The notes beneath the pieces were generated by a model, which searched no databases, was not told the origin of the DNA, and saw nothing but the letters and a program-made list of their open reading frames with translations. This document shows, piece after piece, positions 9,980-20,431 of a stretch of 64,000 bases of DNA (the first letter of the stretch is position 1; every line of letters begins with the position of its first letter). Origin of the DNA: Symbiodinium natans (taxonomy: Eukaryota > Sar > Dinophyceae > Suessiales > Symbiodiniaceae). The stretch is from NCBI GenBank assembly GCA_905221605.1, contig CAJNDS010002081.1, positions 383,976 to 447,975 of the forward strand, written 5' to 3'. Made by a program: the position numbers and the translations under genes.

Positions 9980-10824
9980 GTTTGAAAGAGTACAGCTAGC
10001 TTTTCTTTGGACAAAACTTTTACTGCAACTTCGATTGACGTTCTCACAGAAAAGAGTTGAGTTTAAAACATTCAGACGACCTGCATTTCAGAAAGAATTT
10101 CGGTTGTGAGCATGATCGTGATAGACGCATCTCTTTCGCAAAAAGGAATGCCACCACTCTCTTGTGGCAGTGAACGAATTCTGTACGTCGGCTATCGCCC
10201 AGTGTTTATTCATGTAACTCAAAAGATTTCCATATGATGGTCAAGCTATCAAGTGATATACAAATTTATACATATGCATAGTAATATAGCGATGCATTGC
10301 GTGACATGAGTAAACCCAGGATGCACCAAGCAGTGCCTTGATGCATCTACCCAAAGAGCTCAGCTCAATACCACTTAATTAAGGAACATTCCTTAACTCA
10401 GAATAAGGATCCCTTTATAATTTAAGCCATATTCCTTAAGTCATAATAAGGATCCATTTATGATTTCAGCTATATTCCTTAAATCATAATAAGGATACCT
10501 TTATAATTTAAGCCATATTCCTTAGTTAAGGGGTATTGGGCTCTTTGGGTACACGAGATGGTCTTGGGCTCATCGCTGGGATGATGGTGCATGTTCTGAC
10601 GGGTTTCCTTCAGCACCAAATGAGGGTTTAGGGTTTAGGGTTTAGGGTTTAGGGCGACAACCATACAAACGATCACCAACGTTGAGTGTAGTCGCGCAAC
10701 ATAAGCGTTGACTTAACCATGTTGGCACCCTCAGGCATTCTGATGCAATGTTAAGACATTTCGCTCATGAGCTTGCCCATTCTGCAAAACAGCAACTGTT
10801 ATTATTGGATATTCCCCTAACAGT
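9980..10824. other. Stretch without a recognised gene
   Basis: AT-moderate sequence with the palindromic element (10351-10550) and a four-unit telomeric array (10623-10655). A weak candidate (GLIAGMMVHVLTG, about 10570-10610) is not supported by splice sites. Confidence 0.4.
10351..10550 (+). mobile_element. CCAAAGAGCTCAGCTCAATACC inverted-repeat element
   Basis: CCAAAGAGCTCAGCTCAATA at the left and GGGTATTGGGCTCTTTGG at the right. The interior is three tandem, themselves palindromic units (ATTCCTTAA..TTAAGGAAT type with AATAAGGATCC), giving a long AT-rich hairpin. A shorter relative is at 19025-19105. Confidence 0.65.
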
Positions 10825-11238
10825 GTGTCAACGTCAAGAGGTTCCAACGTTCAGAGTAAGAGGGGCGAGGCCGAGATTGGTGCGCGGGGCTCGCCGCGCG
10901 TGCGCAGCTCTTGCGGCCCGACCAAGTTTTTTTTTGGTTTTTTTTTGGAAGCCTGCTCGCATTTAGGACGAAAATCACGCTCTCGCCTAGGCACGGGCGT
11001 GGCCACGCTCGTCATCCTCGTAGCAGCATCGCTTTTGGACTTCAGGGCTCGCGAAATGCGAAACCGCCGTCGCTTTTGGAAGTCTGGCCTCGTGTGGTCT
11101 CTCATCGTTTTCGTCTACATTTGGCATACTTTGATTATATCCTCTTATTTCCTTTTGCATCCTGAAATCGTTGCCATCTTTCTCAAATCGACCGCAAAAC
11201 TTCATCAGTTTTCCTGGAGAAAAGATTTCTGGGGTTAA
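10825..11238 (+). CDS. Uninterrupted 137-codon ORF with two hydrophobic segments
   Basis: The only long repeat-free ORF in this stretch. It has a basic N-terminal half, then hydrophobic segments (VATLVILVAASLL and LVWSLIVFVYIWHTLIISSY) that could span a membrane. It contains an internal T-rich/G tract (11 T) that could instead be a splicing polypyrimidine tract. Overlapping frames are also open. A fragment or chance ORF is quite possible. Confidence 0.25.
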   Translation: MSTSRGSNVQSKRGEAEIGARGSPRVRSSCGPTKFFFGFFLEACSHLGRKSRSRLGTGVATLVILVAASLLDFRAREMRNRRRFWKSGLVWSLIVFVYIWHTLIISSYFLLHPEIVAIFLKSTAKLHQFSWRKDFWG

Positions 11239-11573
11239 TATGGAAGTTAAGTTGAAGTTCAGTGGGCCCTATATAATCAAATTGATGTAAAAAAACAACA
11301 AACATTTTATTCTACAGTTCTTTGGAATTATACGGTGCGTGCTGTAGGGCACTCCAAATCCACACCTATTCAATCATTGCATTGGAGTTCCAGGCTTAGT
11401 ATGTCGGTTCTTCACGACCCTTTCTTACCAAGCAAAGGGCTTCCCCGGCTCGACCCCAACAGCGGGGTCGGCGGATAGGGGGGGTATAGAAGGGTTTCCC
11501 AGTGCAGGGCCCAGATAAGGGACCACGCAACTGTCCTTAGAACTACCTCCCAATACCCACCTACCCCAATACA

Positions 11574-11698
11574 AACCCTAAACCCTAAACCCTAAACCCT
11601 AAACCCTAAACCCTAAACCCTAAACCCTAAACCCTGAACCCTAAACCCTAAACCCTAAACCCTAAACCCTAAACCCTAAACCCTAAACCCTAAACCCC
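11574..11698. repeat. C-strand telomeric array
   Basis: About 18 CCCTAAA heptamers with one CCCTGAA. Confidence 0.9.
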
Positions 11699-11711
11699 GG
11701 TCTGCCATCAG

Positions 11712-11801
11712 GACAAGAAGTCAGGCTTCGGCATTACCGGCCCGACGTGGATCCATGACGCATTGTCCTTTACTCCCAGCAAGGACTCCGTGCTGCATTT
11801 G
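11712..11801 (+). CDS. Unrecognised exon SGFGITGPTWIHDALSFTPS
   Basis: Acceptor GCCATCAG, 30 open codons reading DKKSGFGITGPTWIHDALSF then TPSKDSVLHL. Donor TTG|GTGGGTTTAGGG, or four bases later at a telomeric GTTTAG. The gene is not recognised. Confidence 0.5.
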
Positions 11802-12286
11802 GTGGGTTTAGGGTTTAGGGTTTAGGGTTTAGGGTTTAGGGTTGTCAGGAACATGCGGTTGGGCTTCCTAAAGCCTAAGCCCTAAACCGTAGGGTTAGGG
11901 GGTTTGGGGGGGGGGGGTTAGAGGGTTTAGGGCCGATACTTGCGTAACACCGGAGGCCCTAGTGTGATCTTCATTTCTTGGATTTATCTTCCGGTCTTCT
12001 ATTACCTTGGGGGGGCGGGGGCGGGGGGAGGGGGGGGGGGAGGGTAGAACGAAACGAACAGGACGCTTGGCATATGTATACATCAAAAGATATTAGAATC
12101 CTTGAATGTTGTTAGGGATGCTTATATGTGCACACCGTAATGGGGTTCATAGGGTTGGGGACTATAGTAGTGCAGGGCAGATGATCCCACTTTTGGGGTT
12201 CTCTTTTTTCTTGGCCCTCAAGATCGAATGAGCTCCCCGACGCAGTCTAGAGCGTTTTGTGGTTGAAACCCTAAACCTTCACCCCT

Positions 12287-12408
12287 AAACCCTAAACCCT
12301 AAACCCTAAACCCTAAACCCTAAACCCTAAACCCTAAACCCTAAACCCTAAACCCTAAACCCTAAACCCTAAACCCTAAACCCTAAACCCTAAACCCTAA
12401 ACCCTGTT
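12287..12408. repeat. C-strand telomeric array
   Basis: Seventeen near-perfect CCCTAAA heptamers. Confidence 0.9.
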
Positions 12409-12480
12409 TAGCGCTCGCGGTTTAGGGTTCGGACCACAAAGACCCCACACTTTGGATCAACCCAACTTGCCTCTGCTCAG

Positions 12481-12538
12481 GACAAGAAGACCGTGGCTGT
12501 GCAGTCCCACTACTTTCCACTGAAGAACAAGATCCTAG
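12481..12538 (+). CDS. Unrecognised exon TVAVQSHYFPLKNKIL
   Basis: Acceptor CTGCTCAG, donor CCTAG|GTTTGG. Phase 0 from the 11801 donor gives DKKTVAVQSHYFPLKNKIL. If the upstream exon ends four bases later, the frame becomes GQEDRGCAVPLLSTEEQDP, also open. Confidence 0.45.
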
Positions 12539-12573
12539 GTTTGGCATTGTGTGCACTACTTGGAGGTTCGTGG

Positions 12574-12610
12574 GTTAGCTAGTTAGTTGGTTAGTTAGTT
12601 GGTTGGTTAG

Positions 12611-12641
<31 letters not shown>

Positions 12642-12676
12642 GTTAGTTAGTTAGTTAGCTAGTTAGTTAGTTATTT
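12574..12676. repeat. TTAGTTGG / TTAGTTAG tandem array
   Basis: About 100 bp of alternating TTAGTTGG and TTAGTTAG tetramer-octamer repeats, distinct in unit from the telomeric heptamer. Confidence 0.85.
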
Positions 12677-13180
12677 ATCAGTAGCATTATAAGCACCCCA
12701 AATAAGATTTTTGCTGGTTGTAAGAATGGTTGCCCTACTGACAACCCCACTTCCAGCTACCCATGGACCTTCAAGTACTTGGAGCTTTGGCGAGCAGTTC
12801 TGGTTGGGGTGCAAGTAGGATGAGAGCACTACTCATGACCCTACTTACAACTACCCATGATTTGTCAAGTAGTCGTTTAGTCGCGACCCAATCAGGTATT
12901 TCTTGAGTTGTAGGTTGATCTTCAAGGCATTCATGCTAGTGGTATTGTGCGCCATTATTCAGGTGAATGATGGGCGCGCCCAAAGCCCGCAACTTTCAAC
13001 CGATATGAACAGTGCCTGATTGATTGCTGAGGAATCTGGGAGATGTGCGGCTTGGTGTCACTAAACCCCAAACCCCAAGCCCCAAGCCCCAAACCCCAAA
13101 CCCCAAACCCCAAACCCCAAACCCTAAACCCCAAACGCCGCATAAACCTGAAACCCAACTTTGAGATTGAAGAAGCCCAG

Positions 13181-13280
13181 GTCGTTCATCGAAACAGTCG
13201 GCTATCACTACTGCAAGCTCTTGTCACCAGCTCGGGCTATGGAGTGGATTTACGTGGATGGCTTGAAGGAGAGTTCGTGA
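13181..13280 (+). CDS. Unrecognised exon ETVGYHYCKLLSPARAMEWI
   Basis: Acceptor AGAAGCCCAG; reads SFIETVGYHYCKLLSPARAM then EWIYVDGLKES, with TGA at 13278-13280 or a donor just before it (GAGA|GTTCGTG). The aromatic and charged pattern is convincing; family unknown. A second frame is open across the whole exon. Confidence 0.5.
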
Positions 13281-13332
13281 TGCCTTTGAGAGTAGGTGCG
13301 TTCGGTTTTGAGTTGAAGGCATGCGACCAACC

Positions 13333-13443
13333 CTAAACCCTAAACCCTAAACCCTAAACCCTAAACCCTAAACCCTAAACCCTAAACCCTAAACCCTATA
13401 CCCTAAACCCTAAAACCCTAACCCTAAGCCCAAACCCTAAACT
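13333..13443. repeat. C-strand telomeric array
   Basis: CCCTAAA heptamers with CCCTATA and CCCTAAG variants at the 3' end. Confidence 0.9.
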
Positions 13444-13497
13444 TCCCGGAGGCCACCTTGAGAGCATGAGACCACGGCGTCCTAACACAGAGCTCTT

Positions 13498-13625
13498 TGG
13501 GCTCCTCTAAGGGTAGTTATATGCGCCCTTCATATGGTCCCTTGCCTCCTTTAAAGGGTTCAGAAGTATGGGCCCTTGGGTTTGATAGGGGATATTAGGG
13601 GCATCCCTTTTGGAGCATGTAACTA
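13498..13625 (+). mobile_element. ATATGCGCCCTTCATATGG-type dispersed element
   Basis: Contains TATGCGCCCTTCATATGG, CCTCCTTTAAAGGGTTC and AGGGGATATTAGGGGC. Related copies lie at 35545-35705 and, partly, 22935-23040. No clear terminal repeats were fixed. Confidence 0.45.
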
Positions 13626-13639
13626 TCCTAGCCATTCAG

Positions 13640-13711
13640 GGCCTCAGCACCGAGTCATTTGCAGAGGAGTTCTACGGCACTAAGAACGATGGGATGGAGA
13701 TCCTGATGTGA
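13640..13711 (+). CDS. Unrecognised exon GLSTESFAEEFYGTKNDGME
   Basis: Acceptor GCCATTCAG, 22 codons, then TGA at 13709-13711 overlapping a possible donor (CTGAT|GTGATC). Likely a 3' exon or internal exon of the 11.7-14 kb gene. Confidence 0.5.
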   Translation, partial: GLSTESFAEEFYGTKNDGMEILM

Positions 13712-13821
13712 TCTTCTGAGGCACGCCGCTGCCGGACCCTGTTATGAGTCTCGTTCAGCCGGCTAAGTTGCCACAAACAGCGAATCCTGCTGTTCTTTAG
13801 GGTTTAGGGTTTAGGGTTTAG

Positions 13822-13970
13822 GGCTTGCTGATCGGGAGGTGGAAGGTTCAGCTTCCTTTGCAGCTGGGGCTAGTGTTGCAAACAGTGGCGCTGGCGCCCA
13901 CGCAAGTGCCAACCGCTTTCGGAGCGATCGCTCGCAGAGCGGGTCAACGAAGCAGCTCTGGATGCTGTAG
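13822..13970 (+). CDS. Ala/Ser-rich exon entered through a telomeric acceptor
   Basis: The upstream G-strand array supplies TTTAG|GG; the frame reads LADREVEGSASFAAGASVAN and onward, ending in TAG at 13968-13970 or at the donor within it (GATGCT|GTAGAAC). A 92-codon frame is open on the minus strand, so strand is not certain. Confidence 0.4.
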
Positions 13971-14127
13971 AACCTTTCTTCTGGGGTTAGATACATGTTG
14001 CAGTCGAAGGGTGCTCCTGTGGTGATAGCACAGGAGCCTGAAACAATACCAAGATTGTCCCCTGAGAATTCCCTATCTAAATTATCCATTTAATGACAAG
14101 ACAACTCTCCTAGATGCCCATTATTGC

Positions 14128-14477
14128 TCAGTAGCAGAATGAGTCGCCCCAACATGCTCCCAGCGAGATGCGGAGAAGGTTCCCGTCTGATAATTTCAAT
14201 GCCGAGGGGATGCGCCTGCGCCGACGTCTTGTGCTTGGCAGGATGGGTGCACGTACAGAGACAAAGTCCGGGGCCTTCTCCAATTTTCCCAGCCCTTTGC
14301 GGAAACTCCGTCGCTGCCTGCTGCAGATTCCGCGAAGCCAGGCCGGCCCACAGATGTGGGGTCCGCGCATCAATGGTGCTAGGCTGTGCTAGGGCACAGA
14401 TGGTGCATGCATGCCGTGCGGCAGAAATGGGACTCAGTTGCACCTGGCACCCTGGACCCCTAAAGCTTGGATCCTGA
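14128..14477 (+). other. 350-nt stretch open in four frames
   Basis: Two + frames and two - frames lack stops across most of this GC-rich interval (for example ARTETKSGAFSNFPSPLRKL on +). No splice sites or motifs decide between them. It may hold an exon; the coding strand cannot be told from the sequence alone. Confidence 0.3.
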
Positions 14478-14504
14478 GCAGTGACAAGCTGCGAGCATTA
14501 AACC

Positions 14505-14780
14505 CTAGCCCGAAACCCGAAACCCGAAACCCTGGCCCTAAACCCTAAACCCTAAACCCTAACCCCAAACCCCAAACCCCAAACCCCAAACCCTAAACCC
14601 TAAACCCTAAACCCTAAACCCTAGACCCTAAACCCTAAACCCTAAACCCTAAACCCTAAACCCTAAACCTAAACCCTCAACCCTAAACCCTCAACCCTAA
14701 ACCCTAAACCCTAAACCCTAAACAACAAAACCCTAAACAACAAAACCCTAAACCCTAGCCCTAAACCCTAAACCCCAAAC
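14505..14780. repeat. C-strand telomeric array, variant-rich
   Basis: CCCTAAA with blocks of CCCGAAA, CCCCAAA, CCCTCAA and CCCTAAACAACAAAA. Confidence 0.9.
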
Positions 14781-15069
14781 TCACAGGACCGCGGCTGCCT
14801 TTGCCTAGAAGTCTGCTGCTGCCCTGGGCTGGCTCTTAGTGCGAACCGGCCCGGCATCTCAGCCCCAGGGATTCCATGCACGGTGATGCCTTCTAAGGTG
14901 CTTCTCCTGAGTGTCGGTAGGGTTTAGGGTTTAGGGTTTAGGGTTTAGGGTTTGGGGTTTGGGGTTTAGGGTTTAGGGTTTCGGGTTTAGGGTTTAGGGT
15001 TTAGGGTTTGGTGCTTCGGGATTAGGGCTAGATTCCTGGTCCTTGTTGCTCTCAAAGCTTCTTTTTCAG

Positions 15070-15131
15070 GTTTATGGTGCAGACACGCTTCGACAAAGAG
15101 AACACGCCTTGTGATGACTGCATCATCACGG
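15070..15131 (+). CDS. Unrecognised exon FMVQTRFDKENTPCDDCIIT
   Basis: Very good splice sites: polypyrimidine CTTCTTTTTCAG before and CACGG|GTACGTGCC after. 20 codons in the frame given, one base over at each end. Family not recognised; the CDDC pair might bind metal. Confidence 0.55.
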
Positions 15132-15239
15132 GTACGTGCCTTTTCGTGCGGGGCCCATGTCGGGTCTCATTTCTATGGGTCCTACCCGTACCTACTTGAA
15201 GGTTAATTCATAGATGCAGAGTGTACGTAGTCCTAACCC

Positions 15240-15416
15240 TAAACCCCTCAACCCCTCAACCCCTCAACCCCTCAACCCCTCAACCCCTAAGCCCCTAAAC
15301 CCCTAAACCCCTAAACCCCTCAACCCCTAAACCCCTAAACCCCTAAACCCCTAAACCCCTAAACCCCTAAACCCCTAAACCCCTAAACCCCTAAACCCCA
15401 AAACCCCAAAACCCCA
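15240..15416. repeat. CCCCTCAA / CCCCTAAA array
   Basis: Six CCCCTCAA octamers pass into about 14 CCCCTAAA octamers and then CCCCAAAA. Confidence 0.9.
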
Positions 15417-15429
15417 AAAGCCTAAGCTC

Positions 15430-15765
15430 CCATTCAGGAACTGGCCCTGAAATTTAGGCACAGAATTCAGGAACCGCGTGGTGCAATTCAGGCCCAAGAC
15501 ACAGGTCCGAACTCAGGAACAACAGGACACAATTCAGGAACTAGGCGATCGCAATTCAGGGTTTAGGGTTTAGGGTTAAAACTGTGGCACATCAGGAGCC
15601 ATTTCTGTCTAAATTTTCCGTGACGGTTCCTGAATTCGAGCTTTGCGGTTCCTGAATTGGCACAGGAGTTCCGAATCGGGTTCCGGAATCTCGCCTTGTC
15701 CTGAATTCTGGGACTGGAATCGGCCACACAGTTCCTGAATTTACTTCCCGAATTGGATGGTAGCC
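15430..15765. repeat. Inverted array of the motif AATTCAGGAAC
   Basis: At least seven AATTCAGG or ATTCAGGAAC motifs read forward in 15430-15562. After a short telomeric stretch the complement (GTTCCTGAATT and variants) appears at least six times in 15625-15765. Spacing is irregular (15-30 bp). Confidence 0.65.
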
Positions 15766-15998
15766 CATAGATGGACAGTTTCATAGGCCCCCGATGCTCG
15801 AGCCAGTCGAAGCTGCCTGAACCATGCATAGCTTTGCTAATTCAATGCGAGTTCGGGGTCCTTTTTTAGGGTTGTTTTGGTTTCCCTAAACCCTGAACCC
15901 TAAACCCTAAACCCTAAACCCTAAACCCTAAACCCTAAACCCTAAACCCTAAACCCTAAACCCTATAAACCCTAAACCTTAAATCTGCTCTGCTTGAG

Positions 15999-16049
15999 GT
16001 GTACATCTTGGACATTGCGCGGCCTGGGCCCTACGCTGCCCCGGCGCAT
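15999..16049 (+). CDS. Candidate exon VYILDIARPGPYAAPAH
   Basis: Acceptor CTGCTTGAG, donor GCAT|GTAGGA. The frame remains open beyond, to a telomeric array at about 16110. Unrecognised. Confidence 0.4.
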
Positions 16050-16445
16050 GTAGGATTTGCATCGCCCGCCATTGATTCTCAACCCGAAGCTCAAAAAACA
16101 CATGGAGTTTAGGGTTTTGGGTTTTGGGTTTAGGGTTCAGGGTTCGCGCATGCGCTGGAACGAAGTGTGAGCAAGAGCGGCTGCCTACAGCCGTTTTCTT
16201 GGAGGTGATGGGCAGGACGTATTGAATCCATCTCCTTTTTTCTTAAACCCTAAACCCCTAAACTCGAGGCCCCCGAAACTTTAAACCCTAGACCCTAAAC
16301 CTTAAACCCGAAGCCCTAAACCCTAAACCCTGAACCCTAAACCCTAAACCCTAAACCCTAAACTCTAAACCCTAAACCCTAAACCCTAAACTCTAAACCC
16401 TAAACCCTAAACCCTAAACCCTAAACCCTAAACCCTAAACCCCAG

Positions 16446-16508
16446 GTGTTTCGTGGATGTGCCTCAAGAGCTTGACTTCATTGCGGACTGCTCCTCGGCT
16501 ACGCAGAG
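16446..16508 (+). CDS. Candidate exon CFVDVPQELDFIADCSSATQ
   Basis: Acceptor ACCCCAG following a C-strand array. The frame is open past the suggested end, to about 16560. No GT donor is obvious; a GA donor (GCAGAG|GAACCC) is possible. Confidence 0.45.
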
Positions 16509-17061
16509 GAACCCTGAGGGCCCAACACTCCTCCAGCAATCATTAGACGCGAACAAAACAAGTATACATATATGTATATTTATATATTTATTTATTTAAT
16601 TGTTTTTTTTTATTCATTTTTATTTATTTATACATATTATGTGATTTTTTGTTTTGTTTTAAATATTGTGATTTCCTGAGGTTTAGGGTTTGGGGTTCAG
16701 GGGTGGGGTGCGTATTCTTATGAACTAGGCGCTGTCCTTTCGTTATCATGAATGAAGGGTCTATTCCTTGATTAAGGGGCGGGTCGCAAAACCCTACAAG
16801 GCCTGCAAACCCAAAACTCTAAATCCAAGCAGCAAAAACCCAAGGATCCTAAACCCTCAGCCCGTACCTGAAAGCCTAAACCCCAAAACCCTAATAAGCC
16901 CCCGAAACCCAGAACCCTAAATCCCAGACCCCTCATAAAGCCCCAGAACCCCAGTCCTAAAGCCCGACAATCCGAAAGCCCGAAATCCTAAACACCCACA
17001 TCCTAAAAACTCGAAGATCCGAACACCCGAAGTCCTAAACCCTAAGCCCCAAACCCTATGT

Positions 17062-17363
17062 GAAACCCTAAACCCTAAACCCTAAACCCTAAACCCTAAA
17101 CCCTAAACCCTAAACCCTAAACCCTAAACCCTAAACCCTAAACCCTAAACCCTAGAAACCCAACCCAGGTCTGGTCCTCACCGTCTCAGGATGCATGCAT
17201 GCCCAACAGCAGATGCTGGGCCGTGCTTTTGAAAAACGTTTGCTTGCCCTTTGGGGTTTCGGTTTAGGGTTTAGGGTTTAGGGTTTAGGGTTTAGGGTTT
17301 AGGGTTTAGGGTTTAGGGTTTAGGGTTTAGGGTTTAGGGTTTAGGGTTTAGGGTTTAGGGTGT
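17062..17363. repeat. Opposed telomeric arrays around a candidate exon
   Basis: C-strand array 17062-17153 and G-strand array 17262-17363 enclose about 100 nt with a candidate exon DACMPNSRCWAVLLKN (17188-17235). Confidence 0.85.
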
Positions 17364-17396
17364 AGGGTTCAAGCATGTCGACAGCGCACCACCCAG

Positions 17397-17451
17397 GATA
17401 GAGATCAATGAGATCAAGAAGAACGGGTATCAAGGCCCGGGCCTCTGGGAT
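17397..17451 (+). CDS. Candidate exon IEINEIKKNGYQGPGLWD
   Basis: Acceptor CCACCCAG, donor GGGAT|GTAGGG. The frame is also open upstream (KHVDSAPPR). Unrecognised but strongly protein-like. Confidence 0.5.
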
Positions 17452-17589
17452 GTAGGGCTCCGAAAGGGAGCGCCATGAGCATGTCCCAAGGCGCGGGGTC
17501 TACTCATGAAGGGTTTAAGGTTTAGGGTTTAGGGTTTAGGGTTTAAGGTTTAGGGTTTAGGGTTTGGGGCTTTCTGGGCCCAGCGGCAG

Positions 17590-19951
17590 GCATGCCGATG
17601 CTGATCATGAATGCGATGCCGCCTTCACAGCAGCTGATGTTCCAGAAGGCCGGGGACTGTCAGACGGTTCAGGTTTGGGGTTGTGTCTTGGCTTTCTTCT
17701 GGCTGGCTCTTAGGACTTTAGCAGCTTTTTGGGTTTTTGTAGAAACTACAATAAGGAGCCTGAAAGTTAGATTTGCAGGAGGGGTTCAGAATTCAGCGAA
17801 GTTGTCAAGGGACTCATAAAGGGGGGACCCTTAGAAGGGACCTTAGGGATTATTTAGGGGCTACTTAGGTACGCCGGGACCATATAAGGTGTATCTAGGG
17901 GATGTAGACGGGCTATAGAGGGGAAGAAGATTAAGGGTCCCTTCTAGGGTCCCTCAACCCTCAACCCTCAACCCTAAACCCTAAACCCTAAACCCTAAAC
18001 CAAACCCTAAACCCTTATAAACCCTAAACCCTAAACCCTAAACCCTAAACCCTAAACCCTAAACCCTAAACCCTAAACCCTAAACCCTAAACCCTAAACC
18101 CTAAACCCTAAACCCTAAACCCTATTTTGTCTTTAGGGTAAGCTTCCCTCAGCTCATGCTTTGCCGCGAGTTGATCAAATTCTGGAGGTGGACATGCATG
18201 GCGGAGGGGGTGGCATGCCTCCATCCATGGTTGGGGCGCCCCAGCCACAGTGCCCGGGCGGCAGAGGGGGGTTTAGGGTTTAGGGTTTAGGGTTTAGGGT
18301 TTGGGGTTTGGGGTTTAGGGTTTAGGGGTCACCCGATGTTATTTCAGATCATGAAATATGTCACTGCCTCATTTTTCTTATCAGATATTGTTATGTCGTA
18401 TGAAGTATTATTGAGTTGTACTATATGTTTTTGTTGTATATGTAAATATTATATCTTATTTGTAGTGTATTTGTAGAAGCCCTAAACCCTAAACCCTGTG
18501 GCTGCGCACGCGTCTTCAGACCAGACGGAGCCGAGGTACATGCAGCAGTATCAGCCGCTCCGCTGCAAGATGCACCGATGTCCCTAAACCTTACAGACAC
18601 TGGACCCTAGAAACCCTAAACTCCAAACCCCAAACCCTAGACCCAAAACCCTAAACCCCAAACCCTAGACCCAAAACCCTAAACCCCAAACCCCAAACCC
18701 CAAACCCCAAACCCCAAACCCCAAACCCCAAACCCCAAACCCCAAACCCTAAACCCTAAACCCTAAACCCTAAACCCTAAACCCTAAACCCTAAACCCTA
18801 AACCCTGAACCCTGAACCCTGAACCCAAACCCTAAACCCCATCAGCATGTCCAGGCCCTTCTTTATCTTAACTTTCCATCACTTTGCTGCTATTTTAAAG
18901 AACCCCCGCCAAAAAACAAAAACAAAAAGAAAAAAACAACACACACACACACAAAACATTTTTTCCTTATAAGATTTGTTTACATCTTTTTCGGGGTTCT
19001 TCAGCAATTCCCAGAGACTCCAATACCCGTTAATTAAGGAAAATCCTAATGGGGTTCCTTATACGGTTTAAGGAATATTCCGTAAATTAAGGCGTAGAGT
19101 CTCTCGGTTAGTAGTTGGAGACTGGGGACCTCCGACGCAGCCCTAAACCCTAAACCCTAAACCCTAAGCCCTAACCCTAACCCCTACACCCTACACCCTA
19201 CACCCTAAACCCTAAACCCTAAACTCTAAAGAGGCCAGGGATGCCACCCGGCGGAGCACCGCCCGTGCAGGCGCGCGAAGTGGCGCGGTTTGGCCGTCCT
19301 TCCGGGTTTAGGGTTTAGGGTTTAGGGTTAGGGTTTAGGGTTTAGGGTTTAGGGTTTAGGGTTTAGGGTTTAGGGTTTAGGTTTAAGGTTTAGGGTTTAG
19401 GGTTTAGGGTTAGGGCTAGGGTTTAGGGACGTATGCTTTCAAAGACAAGTTTTAAATACGCCCAGCTCCAAACCCTGAGCTTGAGGGCGGCCTTACCCCC
19501 GAAATAGCCCTATAGAACCCAGAGAAACACGAATTTGTTAGAGGGCCCTTCAATCCCTAAACCCTAAACCCTAAACCCTAAACCCTAACCCACCCCCGCG
19601 AGTTCCTAGATGGAGGTGGGGACGTTTTGGGAATCTTGAAGGGTACTTGCGAGGGTTTAGGGTTTCGGGTTTAGGGTTTAGGGTTTAGGGTTTAGGGGGT
19701 CGATCGGAATGCTCCCGCCCTTGGAGGTATTCAGACCTCCCAAGGGCGCTGCGAAGCTTTAAGCGTTTAGGCTGCCATGCTAGGTCTTGTGGCTAAGGCT
19801 TGTTCAGTTTGTCAAAGGGAACCCTAAACCCTAAGCCCTAAACCCTAAACCGCAAACCGAAAAACTAGGCATTGAGTGTGGTAGTCGGACATCCCTTGCC
19901 TGGCTTGCAGATCAGCTGCGGAGCATGCCGGCCGCGTGCTTGGAGGGCTGA
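17590..19951 (+). CDS. Gly/Pro/Met-rich unrecognised gene, six phase-matched exons to a stop
   Basis: Exons 17590-17672 (MPMLIMNAMPPSQQLMFQKA), 18137-18270 (GKLPSAHALPRVDQILEVDM then a Gly-rich GGGGGMPPSMVGAP stretch), 18520-18579, 19239-19305, 19603-19642 and 19911-19951 join without any phase conflict and end at TGA 19949-19951. Several donors are telomeric (GGGG|GTTTAG, CCGG|GTTTAG). One acceptor is CTTTAG|GG at the edge of non-telomeric sequence. The low-complexity composition resembles RNA-binding or scaffold proteins, but no domain is seen. A different frame of the last exon runs to TGA at 19978-19980, so the last residues are uncertain. Confidence 0.5.
17963..18124. repeat. C-strand telomeric array before exon 18137
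   Basis: About 21 CCCTAAA heptamers, then TATTTTGTCTTTAG acceptor. Confidence 0.9.
18615..18838. repeat. C-strand array with CCCCAAA block
   Basis: Eleven consecutive CCCCAAA units pass into CCCTAAA and CCCTGAA. Confidence 0.9.
18889..19010 (+). mobile_element. Degenerate TTAAGAACCCC-family element
   Basis: GCTATTTTAAAGAACCCCC at the left and GGGGTTCTTCAGCAAT at the right; the core has a CACACA tract and TTCCTTATAAG. Confidence 0.5.
19025..19105 (+). mobile_element. Short relative of the ATTCCTTAA palindromic element
   Basis: CGTTAATTAAGGAAAATCCTA and GGTTTAAGGAATATTCCGTA with AATTAAGGCG; a single-unit version of the 10.4 kb element. Confidence 0.5.
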
Positions 19952-20077
19952 TGCGGACTTCTGTGCTGAATGAGCCATGACGGGGGTGCTGTGTGTGTGC
20001 TTGGATATGGAGGGTGATTGCGTAGACGCGACGTTTCCATGTTGGTGCTGCTAGCTCGGCTGAAGCTGCTGCCTGCG

Positions 20078-20152
20078 TTGCTGCTGCTGCTGCTGCTGCT
20101 TGGTGGTGGCGGTGGTGGTGGTGGTGCTGCTGCTGCTGCAGTGCTGCTGTTT
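20078..20152. repeat. GCT / GGT trinucleotide microsatellite
   Basis: (CTG)n then (GTG)n then (CTG)n. It lies in the presumed 3' flank of the gene ending at 19951; 20155-21260 holds one inverted-repeat element, overlapping unconvincing ORFs and a telomeric array. Confidence 0.9.
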
Positions 20153-20330
20153 TTTAGTGGGTGGTGGGTGGCAGACTCATAGACTCATGGACCCAGAATG
20201 GGGTGTGCCTGCAGCTTCGGTTTCCCCCACCTGCCAAGGCAGGTATTCGGCGCACCTGGACGCGGGATGGTGGTGGCGAGCCCAGTGTATTGTCAACTGC
20301 CAGCACAGTTGTCTTGCTCTTGCTGAATAA

Positions 20331-20431
20331 CTTGGGATGTTCCCCCTTGTACTCGCAGTCCTTACTAGGGATGATAATAGGGGGTACTATAATCCCTATT
20401 AAGGGCTGTTAGTATGAGGGGAATATCGCAA
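20331..20431 (+). mobile_element. TTGGGATGTTCCCC-family inverted-repeat element
   Basis: CTTGGGATGTTCCCCCTTGT at the left end and AGGGGAATATCGCAA at the right, with an inner pair CAGTCCTTACTAGGGAT / AAGGGCTGTTAG. About 100 bp, no coding capacity. Confidence 0.65.

Noticed and set aside
13811-14089. 92-codon minus-strand ORF
   Set aside because: Kept as a possible alternative only; the + frame has telomeric splice sites and fits the direction of neighbours.
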